NCBI GenBank assembly: GCA_900074885.1
Contig: FJUW01000054.1
Location: 62,001 to 126,000 of the forward strand
Length of the DNA stretch: 64,000 nucleotides
Direction: 5' to 3'
Source: Rhynchosporium graminicola
Lineage: Eukaryota > Ascomycota > Leotiomycetes > Helotiales > Ploettnerulaceae
Shown here: positions 38,074-51,052 of the stretch, piece by piece
How the letters are laid out: every line of letters begins with the position of its first letter
Position numbering within the stretch: the stretch's first letter is position 1
The notes under the pieces: generated by a model
The model's database searches: none
Seen by the model: only the letters and a program-made list of their open reading frames with translations
Told to the model about the DNA's origin: nothing
Made by a program: the position numbers and the translations under genes

Positions 38074-40281
38074 TCAGCAGAACCAAACCATGATTTCATA
38101 TGTCAGGCATTGGGGACAGGAAAGCATGGAGTCGGGCGCATTCGTTCAATTCGGAGCATATAACTCCCTATATAGAATCGCAGTGTTTTGGGAAGAAAAT
38201 ACACACAAGTTTCCCTGAAACGTTCACTATCATCTCACTAGACTCACAAACCCCTCTGTTTCTTTCTATCTTCTCAAAATCTCTACCTTCTAACGAAGGC
38301 TCATCATCCCCATACGCGGGATCTCTCTCTCAATGGTAAATTAACCCTTTCCTCGATAGGTTCCTCCTCCCTAACCTGCTTATAGCACATATGTCAGTGC
38401 CTTCCTCGAGGACTAATACTACTGGATCGAATGGGCTGCGGAGATCGTCAACGACTCGATGGCCTACATAGGCGGGGATGATGAACACGCCCTATCTTCG
38501 GACGACGATTTCCAGTCTCTGGGGTTGGCTTCGTGCCCGAAGCCTGGGGTAGTTGCCATGTGAGGGTTTTTGAAATGAGTCCTTGAGTGGACGGGAAGGG
38601 GAAAGGCAATGGGATTTACTCACCGAGTTTGGCGCGGCTGTGTCATACAAATAGGACTTCGTAAGTTGTGGTATGAAAGTACGTTATATCACTGCGAGGA
38701 AGTGTGGAATCAGAAACCCCATATCTTACAGCAATCCAGAAATACATAGCACCAACTACAAAGTGTATCGTTATTGTGGCATCACGACGTCGACTTTTGG
38801 CAGGTGATCTTCAATCCCAGCCGCCGCTGCCGAAGCCGGGAAACAGGAGTGCGTGACTCAGTCGATAGCCGTTTCGTTGAATCGAGGCGCTTGGGGTCAG
38901 ACTGTGGCGTGGGGTCTGATGTTTGAAGACTTGCAGATGAGTGATGGACGTGAGGTCAAACCCCTGCTAGTGTGACTTCGCCAATGAAGCAGACGTCTTG
39001 CCAGAGATATCATCTTTTGATCATCTCATAATTCTCGAGAAGATATTGCTTTGCTGCGAAGAGGAGGAACTTCGTTTGATATGCGGAATGGAGCTCCCTA
39101 TTGAACCTGGACAGAGTTGGGCTGGACAGAGTTGGGCAACGACTTCGGTCTAGGATGTTTAAGATGCTCCCGTCCTATTCAAAGCAGAGACAATAAAAGC
39201 GAGAAGACTTGAAGTAGTAAGCGAGTTAATGGTTTGGATGCTTGCCATATTGTGTGAAGATAACGAGGTTATCATGCATGGAACTATGTTCATTGACTTG
39301 GCTGGGTTGAAACTTTCAATATTCTCATCAGCGCAACCACCGGTAGCAGGACTGTAATGTCTACATGGACTTTTTGCTATCCTGAGGCTTTCCAGCCAGG
39401 AGCAATTCGTCCAAATTCTCGAGAAATCGAGAATTGTGTTTGGACATTTGAAAGCTCAAGTGGGTGTAGACATGCACTATGTCAAAAATATACTTGGACA
39501 CTACCTACTTGCCGACTGCTTGATTTTTTTTTACTGACCGGCCAGCTCGGTTAGGATTCCTAAAATAAATACCTACCTTACTGACTAGAGGCAACCGACG
39601 AGTACAATATGGATCCTATTGCGAAATATAAAAAAACCAGTTGGCCAATTGCCAAACCTTTCGGCCGCTTATTTAAAGAATATTTTCGAATTCTGAACGC
39701 CCTTATCCAGGTTGGTCTAAGTGCCAATCATATACTCGGAATTGGGGTTGGACTGTAGTAGAGGGGGCGGCCGCGAAGAGGCGCTTAAAAGCCGACCGAT
39801 GCCTAGCAGACAAGGCTGCCTAGGGAATTCAGGTAATCCCGTCATCTTACGGAGCATGAATCTCCTCCAACAACAACTACATCTCGATAAAACCCCATCC
39901 CCTTTCAACAAACTTGTGCAGGTCAAGCTTCTGTATCACGGCCCACTCCAATCTGAACTGACTCCTGTCGACATTGCACTGCACACAGTGCCACGAGATA
40001 CGGCATATCCTTTTCTACGTTTGATCTGTGCTCGTCTGCCAGCCCGATAATCGCAATTTGTATGCGTGTGCAGCCTCGAAGGCGCAAGTTATCTACTCGC
40101 CTTGGGAAGCTTGAAATAGTATTCACTTCGGGAAAGAATAGCGCTTTACTTGCAACAACCTGCCGCATCTGTCGGCAATCCTTCGCCCCTCTTCAACCCC
40201 ACACCCAGAGACGCAGGACACCAACCAGAACTACTCTCTGCATCGAACACTCTTTACACAAGCAACGCGAAGCCAGTCAAG
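38074..40281. other. Gene-poor stretch with a small coding-like remnant
   Basis: At about 38408-38563 the plus strand reads YYWIEWAAEIVNDSMAYIGG, DDEHALSSDDDFQSLGLAS and ends in TGA. An acceptor TTATAG lies ahead and an in-frame TAA just before it. I cannot assign a family. A 16-bp unit CTGGACAGAGTTGGGC is directly doubled near 39108-39140. The rest is intergenic. Confidence 0.35.
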
Positions 40282-42845
40282 ATGTCTACCAGAGTAGTAC
40301 AAACCCAGACAGCTCGCACTTCCAGTGCGGTCATCATGCCTCCAGTTCCGAATAGAGAGGATTTGGCAGCAACGTGCGTAACTCTCAAGGTGGTAGAAAA
40401 TGCGAATACTAACAAAAAGCAGATGGAGATACCTAGAAGCCGGCGTCTCGAAGATCATGAGCAACTTGCAGGATGGAATGGACATGCAGACGTATATGGG
40501 AGTTTATACGTAAGTTATGCAATCTCTGTGGCTGTAATCAAGCTAATTCGCCCCAGTGCCGTTCACAACTTCTGTACATCACAAAAGGCCGTCGGCAGTA
40601 CAAATTCAGGCATGATTGGAGGCACACATCGTGGAGGTGAGTACAGGAATGGGCTTACTGCTTGCAAACTGTTCTGCCGTCGGCATCAGTCTAAAGCTAA
40701 CACAACTTAGCACATCTTCTTGGAGAAGATTTGTACAATAACCTTATCACCTTCCTGACTAAATACCTCGAGGACCTGGTGGAAAAGTCGAGAACTCACA
40801 CCGATGAGGCACTCCTCTCCTTCTACATCCGCGAATGGGACAGATACACGACCGCGGCCAAGTATATCAACCATCTTTTTAAATACCTCAATAGACATTG
40901 GGTTAAGCGGGAGATGGATGAGGGCAAGAAGAACATTTACGATGTGTACACACTCCACCTCGTACAATGGCGGGTTACGCTTTTCGCAAAGGTTCAAGAG
41001 AAGGTCATGGAAGCTGTCTTGAAGATGGTCGAAAGACAGCGACACGGTGAGACGATAGAGCACAACCAGATTAAGAGTATCGTGGATTCGTTTGTCTCTC
41101 TTGGATTGGATGAGGCTGATCCCACCAAATCTACCTTGGACGTCTACAGATACAACTTTGAGAAGCCATTCTTAGAAGCTACAAAGGTCTTCTACCAAGC
41201 TGAGTCGAAGCAGTTCGTTGCGGAGAATAGTATCGTGGAGTACATGAAGAAGGCCGAGATTCGATTGGACGAGGAGGAGGAGCGTGTCAATATGTACTTG
41301 CACCAAGACATTATCCTGCCCCTGAAGAAGTGCTGTAACGCCGCCCTGATCGCTGATCACTCAGCTATCCTCCGAGACGAATTCCAGATCCTGTTGGATG
41401 ACGACCGGTATGATGACATGAAGCGCATGTACAACCTCCTCAGCAGAATTCCCGACGGTCTTGACCCACTCCGAGCCAGGTTTGAGGCTCATGTCCGGAA
41501 AGCTGGTCTTGCAGCAGTTGCCAAGGTTTCTGTTGATGCAGAAAAGCTAGAGCCAAAGGTCTACGTTGATGCCTTACTCGAGATTCATACTCAGTACTCA
41601 GGTCTTGTAAAGCAAGCTTTCAAGGATGAGCCAGAGTTCACACGTTCACTAGACAACGCATGCAGAGAGTTTGTCAATCGCAATCAAGTATGCAAGTCAG
41701 GATCAAACAAATCTCCAGAATTGCTCGCCAAGTATGCCGATGCTTTGTTGAAAAAGAGTGCAAGCGGTGCTGAGGAAAGCGACCTTGAGACCTCGTTGAC
41801 GCAGATCATGACCGTCTTCAAGTACATTGAAGACAAGGATGTTTTCCAGAAGTTCTACTCCAGAATGCTGGCACGTCGTCTCGTCCACACCAGCTCCTCG
41901 TCTGATGATGCCGAAACTAGCATGATCAGCAAGTTGAAGGAGGCATGTGGTTACGAATATACCAACAAGCTCCAACGCATGTTCCAGGATATTCAGATCT
42001 CCAAGGATTTGAACACTGGATTCAAGGAGTTCGAGGGTAAGTTGCAGGAGCCTGGAGATGCTAAACCCGTTGACGCCACATATTCGATCTTGGGTACCGG
42101 GTTCTGGCCATTAAATCCTCCACAAACAGACTTCTCGCCACCTGCGGAGATCTCCAAGGCATATGAGCGCTTCCAGACGTTCTACAGCCAGAAGCACAAT
42201 GGTCGCAAACTCACCTGGCTGTGGCAGCTTTGCAAGGGGGAAATGAAGGTCAATTACCCAAAGAACATGAAAATCCCCTACACCTTCCTGGTATCGACTT
42301 ATCAGATGGCTATCTTGCTTCTCTTCAACGACAGCGATAAGAACAGCTACGACGACATTGTCAAGGCCACCCAACTGCAAGCAGATGCCCTGGATCCCTC
42401 ATTGGCGATCTTTCTGAAGGCAAAGGTTCTCACCATGTCACCCGACGGAGACAAACCCGGCCCAGGAAAGACTTTCGCTCTCAACTACGACTTCAAGAGC
42501 AAGAAGATCCGTGTCAACTTGAACATCGCAGTCAAGTCTGAGCAGAAGCAAGAAGTTGATGAGACCCACAAGACCATTGAGGAGGACAGAAAGTTACTCA
42601 TGCAGGTAAGCAATGAACGAATCCTCCTCCTTTGACAATTTACTAACATTCTACAGTCTGCTATTGTGCGTATCATGAAGGCTCGCAAGAAGATGAAGCA
42701 CACCAACCTCGTGAGCGAGTGCATCAACCAGATCAAGACCCGCTTCGTTCCCAAGATTCCCGACATCAAGAAGTGTATCGACATCTTGCTGGAGAAGGAA
42801 TATCTGGAGCGCTTGGAAGACGACGAGCTCGGTTACCTTGCTTGA
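40282..42845 (+). CDS. cul1: Cullin-1 (SCF ubiquitin ligase scaffold)
   Basis: Five exons: 40282-40373, 40423-40509, 40557-40636, 40711-42605 and 42657-42845. All are joined in phase and give 780 aa. The N-terminal cullin repeats begin [19 protein letters not shown] and continue through [19 protein letters not shown], which bind Skp1/F-box adaptors. The cullin homology region contains [20 protein letters not shown] and [20 protein letters not shown]; its winged-helix part follows. The last exon holds the neddylation site in [10 protein letters not shown], with K726 the predicted NEDD8 acceptor, and ends [13 protein letters not shown]. The protein scaffolds SCF E3 ligases for cell-cycle and signalling proteins. 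The small first exons and the final intron are easy to miss: the longest open frame alone would lose both the N terminus and the NEDD8 site. Confidence 0.96.
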
Positions 42846-45800
42846 ATGTATCTTCATGATTTTCTTTTTTTCGTATTACTGCCTCTGCGTTGCGGGTATT
42901 ATTAGGCAATGCTTGCCCAGGAAATATTCAAAGGCAGCATTGACTAGGAAGGAGGAGTTTCTAGCACTTGGGAGGTTGGAGGGAGCATATTTCGGCGACA
43001 GAAATGGAAAGGAAAGTCTCTTTCTGCTATCTTGGGGGTTTCTCTTTCTGCAGGCAACTTGCACATGGGCGGCTGCTATTTCTTGTGCTGTTGTTCTTCC
43101 AGCGCATATCGGTCCTTTAGTGAGCAGAGCCAGCTATGGTCTCACACTCCCATCTCCCTCCTGTTCTTGTGATAATGGACAGGATTGAATCTAAGGAAAC
43201 CCATTTCCTTATCTTCCCGATAATGATTCATGGCTTACACATACGAACAAACAAGCACATGAAGCGGAATTAACATTGGTCGAGTACGTGGGTGGTGCTA
43301 GTAGTAATCGCGAAATGGCAGGCGAGTGGCACCACGAGCACCACATGGGAAGGGGAGGTGGCGGGGGGGTGAGAGGGGGGTATTTCTCTCGTCTCTGAGT
43401 TCTGGGGTAGAAACATCTGCCTGCGTACGTGCGCTGATGGAGGAAGGAGAGGAGACCCATCTTAAGGGGGGATAGGGGAAGGCTGGTGACTTTGACTATA
43501 AGGCGTCATTTGACAAACAACCAGCCAAAAATAAAATGCGAGAATCATAAATCCTTCTTGCGATATGAGTTCATCAGGCCTAAGTGAAGTAATGTTAGCC
43601 ACAAGTGAGGGAGACTTTGTCGGTAGAGATGTTGACGTGAGCACGAAAGCCCTTCTTACACGAAGTCCACTCAGTAAGGTACAGCGCCCGTCAACTGATA
43701 TCCGGCATTTCTCAAAACTCTACCAAAAATAGCACTACTTCGTATGTACTGATTGATATACTATACTACTGAAAAAAAGCTAATTCCATATATAACAACA
43801 ATTATTCGATACATCTAAATTATAATCTTTTGCCTGGACATATTTCAATAATTGCTTATAGACTTCTTGCGAGTCGTAATATCGCGCCTTAGTTTTACGT
43901 CTTTTTATTAAGAAATAGCGCAATTTAACCGAACTCTCAACTTGTACTCATTTTCCTCTATTAAAGGTCTTAAAGCTTCTATCTTAAAGTGATTCCAAGT
44001 CGTAGAAATTCAAGGTCATGCTCTAATCAAAAGTCCTATCAAAAGATATTATTTCAAGTAGAGGGTAGACATGTTTACTCGTCAAGTGTTCTACGTGACT
44101 TTGGGTGGTAAATAGGCCTATGCCGGATATCAGTTGGCTAGTACTGTATTTAATCGAGCCCGTCCTCAGTAAGTACTCATCAGCCGATTAATCGTAGAGT
44201 CCTCAGACCGGTATATCTAGAACAGAGCAGAACTTTGTCAACTGCAGTACGGTACGGTAGAGCTAATAATAATGTCAGCCAAAGATACTATTACAGGCAT
44301 TCAGGAGATGAGTTGCAGGGGCCGCTCCACTGCATGGATGAGCCCTTGGTGCCATGCCATGATCTTCCAATAGACGAATTCCTGGAGTTGCACGTGGAGA
44401 TGATGGACTGGGATATGTACCGGATGACCCGAGTCAAAAACAAATACTCGAATAATCAATCCTCTTTTGAAAATGGCTTGGGAATTATTGGTTTAGTGAA
44501 TTCTTTCAAGATTGGAGGACGTTCTATTTCTATACTCTATATTACATGTAAGGCTATTTTGAGGTGTGTGTTAGTTTTGGCTTTTTGATTGATATGCCTC
44601 CGTAAATAAATACGCATTGACGCAAGTTGAGTTTCTTGGCTTGCGCAATTTTTGGCAGGTAGATGTGTTTCGCAGACGATCTTGCTGCTCACTTTGGGCG
44701 TTGTGTCAGGTTTATGTGTGGAAGATCTGGTTCCTTGAAACGGAGGCTTGATGTTTGGGGGTCAACTAGAGATTGGCATCATGGCTTGAGTAGATGAGGC
44801 TGGCTGGCCGAATGCATATAAGCCAGGCTCTACCCTGGAGGCAGTATTCAGTGTATTCCTACCTGCGCCTCATACGGATGCTTCTGCCCGACCGCCTTAC
44901 TTCTAGGAGCTGGTCCTTCTTGTCTTGCGTGACCGCTATGAAGTATCTATCTCTGCTATACTGGAGGTGCAAGATGCAGATCAACCAAACACAAAGTGCA
45001 CAATGCGGAAGGTAGTTTCAGTACGGAGAATAATCAAAAACTCATGTTTCGGCAGACCCCGTACTGCAGATCTTACTTGAATCACTATTAAGATACCTTC
45101 ACTCAAATGAGATCTGAGATCTGAGATCATCCAAGCACCACGTTTCGTTCATCCCATTTCTACGGTAAAGGACTAGCCTGTACCAGTACCAGGTCTGAAA
45201 TTATAACTCGATATCAAGACAACGTAACACCAGGGTAAAATAGACGTCCGGTCCGCTTTCAGACTGGAAGTGGTATTGTAAAGGGAAGTACCGTACCTAG
45301 GTAAGGTTGGCGGCCTCGACCTTCCGCACAGACAGTCGCCGATACCTGCAAGTTGCGACTCCTTGATCCTCAGCCAAGCTGGGGTTACACAGACACCCGA
45401 CGCGAACCCAATTATAAACGGAGCTGGAGCTGAAGCTGGAGCTGGAGCTACGCTCATACTTAGTGCTCCGTAATAGATTATAGCTGTAAAAGTATATTGC
45501 TCTGCACGAGGATAAGACTGGACGGTTACTTTTACGTCCATCGTCTTGACGATGTAGCAGTTCCGTGTCACTATTGTCACAGTGCATTGCTCGCTGAGGT
45601 CCAATAATAGATCATGTCCGTAGATACCTACCTGCCTTACTGTAGGTACCTTGCTCAGGATAGAAGCTATCAAAGCTTCAGTGTCGCCGGGCAATATACG
45701 ACCCACCGATACTGGAGGCGGGTGCTATTGCTGGTCCTTGCTGGTCCTTGCTTCAAGCTCCTACAAGTTACAACCAACCACTGCTTGGAAGTACAGTGCG

Positions 45801-47030
45801 ACGTTTTTGATCGTGACTGCGCTGCAAAGGAACTATCTCTTTCCGCGATGCACTGCCGACGGACCTCACTTGCATATTCACGAGGGCGCTGACCCATCAT
45901 ATCTCTATCTTACTTTGTTGCTGACGAGCGAGGAAAAGACACAGACAGACAGACCGCAGCAGATATATCTGTGAAATGCGGCAGAATAAATAACTGGCCC
46001 TCGCCTTTGGCTGGCCTCAGCTTTTGCTGCGCTTACAATAATAGTATTATCTGAGAAATAAATATATCGTCTGCTTAGCTGAGGTGACTTGGACTCGGCC
46101 CCATCTTCTGCATAAATCAGTTGTTTTGCCTGCCCTGCCCTTCGCTTGGCCACCCTTCAATTGTTTGCGGCCTGCGAGTTCACCTGTCGAGCGAGTAAAA
46201 TCAATATGAGTAACAAGCTAAGTCCGATCTTTGAACCGACAAGTTCTTTCTCCACATATTAGTCTCCTGCGTGCAGGTCCATCCTTTTGAATGACTATTG
46301 TTTCGTATTGCTGCCCAGCACAATCGACCTCAATCAAGTAAGAAACGTGGACAGGACAGGACAGGACGGCTCAGCTCCCGCCCAGACTGTGCAGGACTGT
46401 ACTAGTTAGTGCCTGTGCCTCTCCGCAGCCCGTCACCAAACCTTCCCTTCCCTTCATACCCCAGACCACCGATGCTAACCTCGCCTTTCTCCACTGCATC
46501 AACCTTGACCTCGACTTGAACACAATCTCCAAGCCATCTCCTGCATCCTTACTCTTTGTCGAATCTCAAAGCTCTACTCCTCTGCTGCACATTTCGAGGC
46601 CCACGTCTGCTGGTGGTTTGCTGGACGCCCTCTTAACATTCACCTTTGCGATCCTGCTGCCTCGGATAGCCGCTGCTTGAAATCACCCGCTTGACGGCAT
46701 CATCTATTGGGGTGGACCTACGCAATAATTTCTCGTCAGCCAGCAAAAACACCACGACCAGAGCCTGATTCCAATCGATTATTGCGCGCGCCAGTACGAT
46801 TTACTAGGAATTAACCGATTATTCAAAGCTGGATGGCCATTCTCGAACTCAACGAAGCTTCGAGGTTCGAGACGAATTTCACCTTGTACGACTTATAATA
46901 TTAACACTAGACCGATCTTAATCACCCACTTGGTAGAAGCCCGCCATCGACGAGGCTCTGTTACGAAATCCCCCACCTGTAATACGTTCTCCAGAAGCTA
47001 GGCTGCGCTGGCAGCTAGTAGGTCGGGAAA
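42846..47030. other. Long gene-poor stretch upstream of the G-alpha gene
   Basis: About 4.2 kb. Frames at 44235-44588 and 44794-45015 lack domains or splice support. The stretch holds an AT-rich inverted-repeat element (called separately) and a GGAGCT hexamer repeat near 45420-45450. A GGACA pentamer run lies near 46351-46370. The last ~700 bp are probably promoter and leader of the G-alpha gene. Confidence 0.5.
43692..44136. mobile_element. Small AT-rich element with 17-bp perfect terminal inverted repeats (MITE-like)
   Basis: CAACTGATATCCGGCAT at 43692-43708 is perfectly inverted at 44120-44136. The 411-bp interior is AT-rich and non-coding. Short length, perfect inverted ends and no coding capacity fit a non-autonomous DNA transposon. 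I see no clear target-site duplication directly outside the ends, so the true boundary could be a few bases further out. Confidence 0.6.
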
Positions 47031-48348
47031 ATGGGCGCTTGCATGAGCTCGAACGCCGATGAGTCGGAACAGAAGAAGAGAAGTCAGATGATTGATAAGA
47101 AGCTGGAGGAAGACTCGAGACGACTCCGACGAGAATGCAAAATTCTGCTTCTGGGTATGCGGTGCTCATGAAACTCAAGCCGGTTGTTTACTAACTTTAT
47201 TTCTAGGATCCGGAGAGAGTGGAAAATCGACGATCGTAAAGCAGATGAAGATCATTCACCAAAATGGATATACGGTGGATGAATTGGCGCTCTATCGCTT
47301 AACTATATACAAGAATCTGATTGACTGCGCAAAGGCTTTGATTGGGGCAATGCAGCAGTTTGGAATCGAACCTACGAGTCCTGCGAATGTCGAATATAGC
47401 GATTTCTTGATGGATTACCAGGTTGTCTCGGACCCCCATACTCCCCTCAGTCCAAAGATCGGCGTCGCAGTCATATCGTTATGGCAGGATGCAAGTATTG
47501 AGACTTTGATGGAGAGGCAGAGCGAATTCTACTTGATGGATTCGGCACCATAGTATGTTATCACATGGCTTCAAGTTATATCACCTCGAGGAATCTACAC
47601 TGACAGACTTCAGTTTCTTCGAAGAGGCGAACAGAATTGCAGCACCCGAGTATATACCAATTGAGGCAGATGTGCTGAGAGCGAGAACAAAGACGACCGG
47701 TATCTATGAGACAAGATTCACAATGGGGTCTTTGAGTATACAGTATGTGGAATTAGTCGGGTTTTCGAAGCTGGTCTAACAACCTACTAGTATGTTTGAC
47801 GTGGGAGGGCAAAGAAGTGAGAGAAAGAAGTGGATCCATTGCTTCGAAAATGTCACATCGATCATTTTCTGCGTAGCTCTGAGCGAGTACGATCAAGTCC
47901 TTTTGGAAGAGAGCAATCAAGTAGGTCCGCCTCAAAAAATTAGCGGCTGTCTCTAACATCACAGAACCGCATGATGGAAAGTCTAGTCCTCTTTGACTCG
48001 GTTGTCAATTCTCGGTGGTTCATGCGTACGAGTATCATCCTCTTCCTCAACAAGGTGGATCTGTTCCGGCAGAAGTTGGAGCGATCACCTCTCAGTAACT
48101 ATTTCCCGGATTACTCGGGTGGGAACGACATTAACCGGGCATCAAAATATTTGCTCTGGCGGTTCAACCAAGTAAACAGGGCACACCTCAATCTCTACCC
48201 GCAGTAAGTCAGCCTATGTCTCCCTTTGATCAAAGCTGACCCGTACAGTCTCACACAAGCTACCGATACGTCAAACATCCGACTGGTCTTCGCAGCAGTG
48301 AAGGAGACGATTCTACAAAACGCACTTAAAGACTCAGGAATCCTATGA
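47031..48348 (+). CDS. gna-3: Group III heterotrimeric G-protein alpha subunit (GNA-3/GanB type)
   Basis: Six exons: 47031-47154, 47207-47552, 47614-47742, 47791-47920, 47965-48203 and 48249-48348. They are phase-consistent and give 355 aa, the usual length. MGAC at the N terminus offers N-myristoylation at G2 and palmitoylation at C4. The P-loop is GSGESGKS (42-49). Switch I has R181 in RARTKTTG. Switch II is [12 protein letters not shown] with catalytic Q207. The base-specifying motif is NKVD (272-275), followed by TDTSN. The C terminus KDSGIL, without the group I Cys four from the end, marks the fungal group III, which feeds the adenylyl cyclase/cAMP pathway in carbon sensing and germination. 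The start follows a long probable leader. Confidence 0.96.
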
Positions 48349-49813
48349 GCCGTAATTTACGAAGAATCACGCCACACACGTTTCTCCTTTCTCTCGGTTT
48401 GGTCATTCTACTGGAAAAAGGACCACACGTAATTGGCGCCGGCGTTGGCTGTTTTGTGTAATTTTGGGGCTTTTAATCGGAGTTCTGGAGCGGTTATCTC
48501 ACCACGAGCGCGAGCGCGAGTCTTTTGTTTTTTTTTTGCCCGCTGAAAATGGTTGGTTGAATTGAGCGTTTCTGAGTATGCTTGAGATTGAGGAAGGACA
48601 TCACGAGCGACTGTCCGCTTATTTATCCCCGATATCTTTTTTTTTGTTCACTCACATGCCTTTTTGATTCCGCCACTCGAATTCGTTTTCTTGTGTGGTC
48701 CGTCGTTCTCGCTCACGTGGAACCTTGCGTACATGGAGAGTGCGGAGGTAGGATGGATAGACAGGATCATCTGGATGATGACATTCGAGGAAGGATGAGA
48801 GTGCTGAGAGAGAGTTGAGCTGCCAGTGCCCAAAATCTCGGCTTTCCTTTGTTGTTACGAAGATGGAAATACGACGAAGCACGGAACTGGAAATGAAGGA
48901 GTGGTCATCTAAGGAACGCCACAGCCGGGATCGAGATAGGATGGTTGGGAGAGGGGTAAAGATCATCTTCTTTGCAATGGATTAATGGCATGAATGGCGC
49001 GTGAGAGTAAATAAAGAACCAGTTATGAAAAATGGATATGGGAAGCATTGAATGATGTCGACTGGCTGATCGACATTGTCTGTGGCTCTCAACTCTTCAT
49101 CGGGACGTAAGATGCAATCGAGAAAGGTACCTAGTTAGGCGATCGGCTTTAATGTATAATAATGAATGCTTGAATGCAGCTCTCCTCTGGGTTCTCCTCT
49201 GGGATTTGGATAGCTACAGCCCGAGGTCCCTTGTCACGGTTTTTGCTCGCGCTTCCTTTGCTTTTCTTTCACACATGAGTGAGGCCAGTCAGGAGCATAC
49301 GCAACACAGCAAGGATGATGGATGGGAAAGGGTTCACAGGAAAGGCTTGCAAGGGTAGTGAGCATGATTGTGGATGGCTCTTGCATGTGGACTTGCACAT
49401 GGAATGGTTATTCAGGATCAGGATCCATGGGTCGGGGAATCGGGATCTGAGTGAGTGAAGTGAGTGAGTGAGTGAGTGAGTGAGTGGATGGGGTCGGCAT
49501 GCTCGATGATGGGATGGATAGTCGACTCGACTCGACTCGACTCCACCTCACCTGGCTATCCGAGCCTGCACTGCTGGTAGGCAGCCTGCATGGTGAACTG
49601 TACTGGTTCCCGGAAGCAGGAAGACCGGAAAAGTTTTTTTTCTCTTTCTTTCCCATCACCGCCTTTTGAAGTTCTACCTAGATACAATACCTACTTATCT
49701 TAGGTATGCAATCCCCATCGATGTCTGCGTGGGCAGGTAGGTAGGTACTTTGGTACATGCTGTAATAATCTGACCTTTGGCGTCTGTGCAGTATACTAGA
49801 AGTTTCCATTATA
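48349..49813. other. Intergenic with simple repeats
   Basis: Probable 3' UTR of the G-alpha gene, then non-coding sequence with the GTGA/GAGT and GACTC repeats listed separately. No gene is supported. Confidence 0.55.
49449..49535. repeat. Simple repeats (GTGA)n and (GACTC)n
   Basis: GAGT/GTGA tetramers run from about 49449 to 49487. A short GACTC pentamer run lies at about 49513-49534. Confidence 0.85.
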
Positions 49814-51050
49814 CAGGGGCCTGCGCCAGGGGGTCTACCAATGAATTAAGAATGTAAATCTGCCGCTTTTATAGTAGTTCTATAGTAGTAAAGTATAGCA
49901 ATTCATCATGGACTCAACACTTCAGATACCTGTACCAAAAACCCCATGCAAATCAACTAGTCGAGACGATCGATTAAAGTGCGAGACTCTCTTCTTTGAA
50001 GCTGGCTGGACTCAAGCGCAAATCGCCCTTCAGTTGAATCTTACTATAGGGCAAGTCAAATACGCCCTTTCCCATCGAGTAACTCCTCAAAAACAACGAT
50101 ATTGCGGTCGGAAAGCTCTTCTTAATACACCTTAACGAAAGCGCCTTATCGAATGGGTTACTTCTTCAAAGAACGCTCGACGTACTCAATAGGCTGATAT
50201 ACCTGCAATTTTGGGTTTCAATTGTGGCTTACACGCGATTCGTACTGCCTTTAGGAAAGAAGGCTTCGTCCGAAGAGTTGCACGCCGAAAACCAGTCCTT
50301 ACCTATATAAATAAGGTCTAAAGGCTTCAATGGGCTATCGAGCACGAAGAATGGACTGAAGAGCAGTGGTTTTCTATCTGCTGGAGTGACGAAACGTGGG
50401 TATAACCTGGACGGTATACAGAAGACTGGATTACCCGAAGAATCGGAGATGAAGAGTTATACTATGATAATTGCGTTACAGATCGATACCAAAGGAAGAT
50501 CGGGTGGATGTTTTGGGGTACGATTTCAGGGAAATACGGCCGGTATAAGGGCTTATTTAGGGAGAAGGATTAGGAGACGATTAATGAAGGGTCTTACTCT
50601 GGAACTATTATTCCTTTGATTCAAGAGCTCTTATTAGAGTTTCCGGAGCTTAAATTTCAGTAAGATAACGCAAAAGGGCATACTTCTAAGTATATAGCTT
50701 CAGTATTTGAAGTAATAGGTATTACACCTATATATTAGCCTGCAAACTCTCCTGATTTGAATCCAATCGAGACAATTTGGGATGAAATGAAGGACTATAT
50801 AGAAGCAAATTACCCTGAGGTATACCGGTCTTATAAGAGACTACGAGAAGCAGTACAAGAAGCGTGGGAATCGATTACAATAGAAAGGATCAGAGAATTG
50901 ATACGGGAAATGCCTGTTAGATGTCAAGCAGTGATTAAAGCAGATGGAAGACATACAAAATACTAGAGAATCATGTAAAAGCAGCATTACTAAGTATCTA
51001 GTTGACATGGTTCTGCGCTCAGATAGAAAAGGTTAGATTATTCGCCCCTG
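49814..51050 (+). mobile_element. Tc1/mariner DNA transposon, RIP-inactivated
   Basis: The element is bounded by CAGGGGC at 49814-49820 and its inverse GCCCCTG at 51044-51050. TA dinucleotides directly outside (49812-49813 and 51051-51052) are the expected target-site duplication. It is 1237 bp long and contains one transposase frame of near full length. Only the outermost 7 bp of the terminal repeats match perfectly, so the inner ends have diverged or mutated. The flanks show the element is a complete insertion, not a fragment. Confidence 0.85.
49908..50966 (+). pseudogene. Tc1/mariner transposase with seven premature stops
   Basis: One reading frame spans 352 codons without any frameshift. 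The N-terminal helix-turn-helix lies near residues 20-60 (FFEAGWTQAQIALQLNLTI). The DDE catalytic triad is complete: WSDETW, then DNAKGH, then SPDLNPIE with 34 residues between the second D and the E (DD34E). Seven in-frame stops occur: TAA at 50133, 50319, 50403 and 50661; TAG at 50190, 50571 and 50736. Each can be explained as CAA/CAG or TGG changed by a C-to-T or G-to-A transition in a CpA/TpG context, the signature of RIP. Examples are the Gln expected before DNAKGH and the Trp expected before PANSPDLNP. Confidence 0.9.
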
Positions 51051-51052
51051 TA

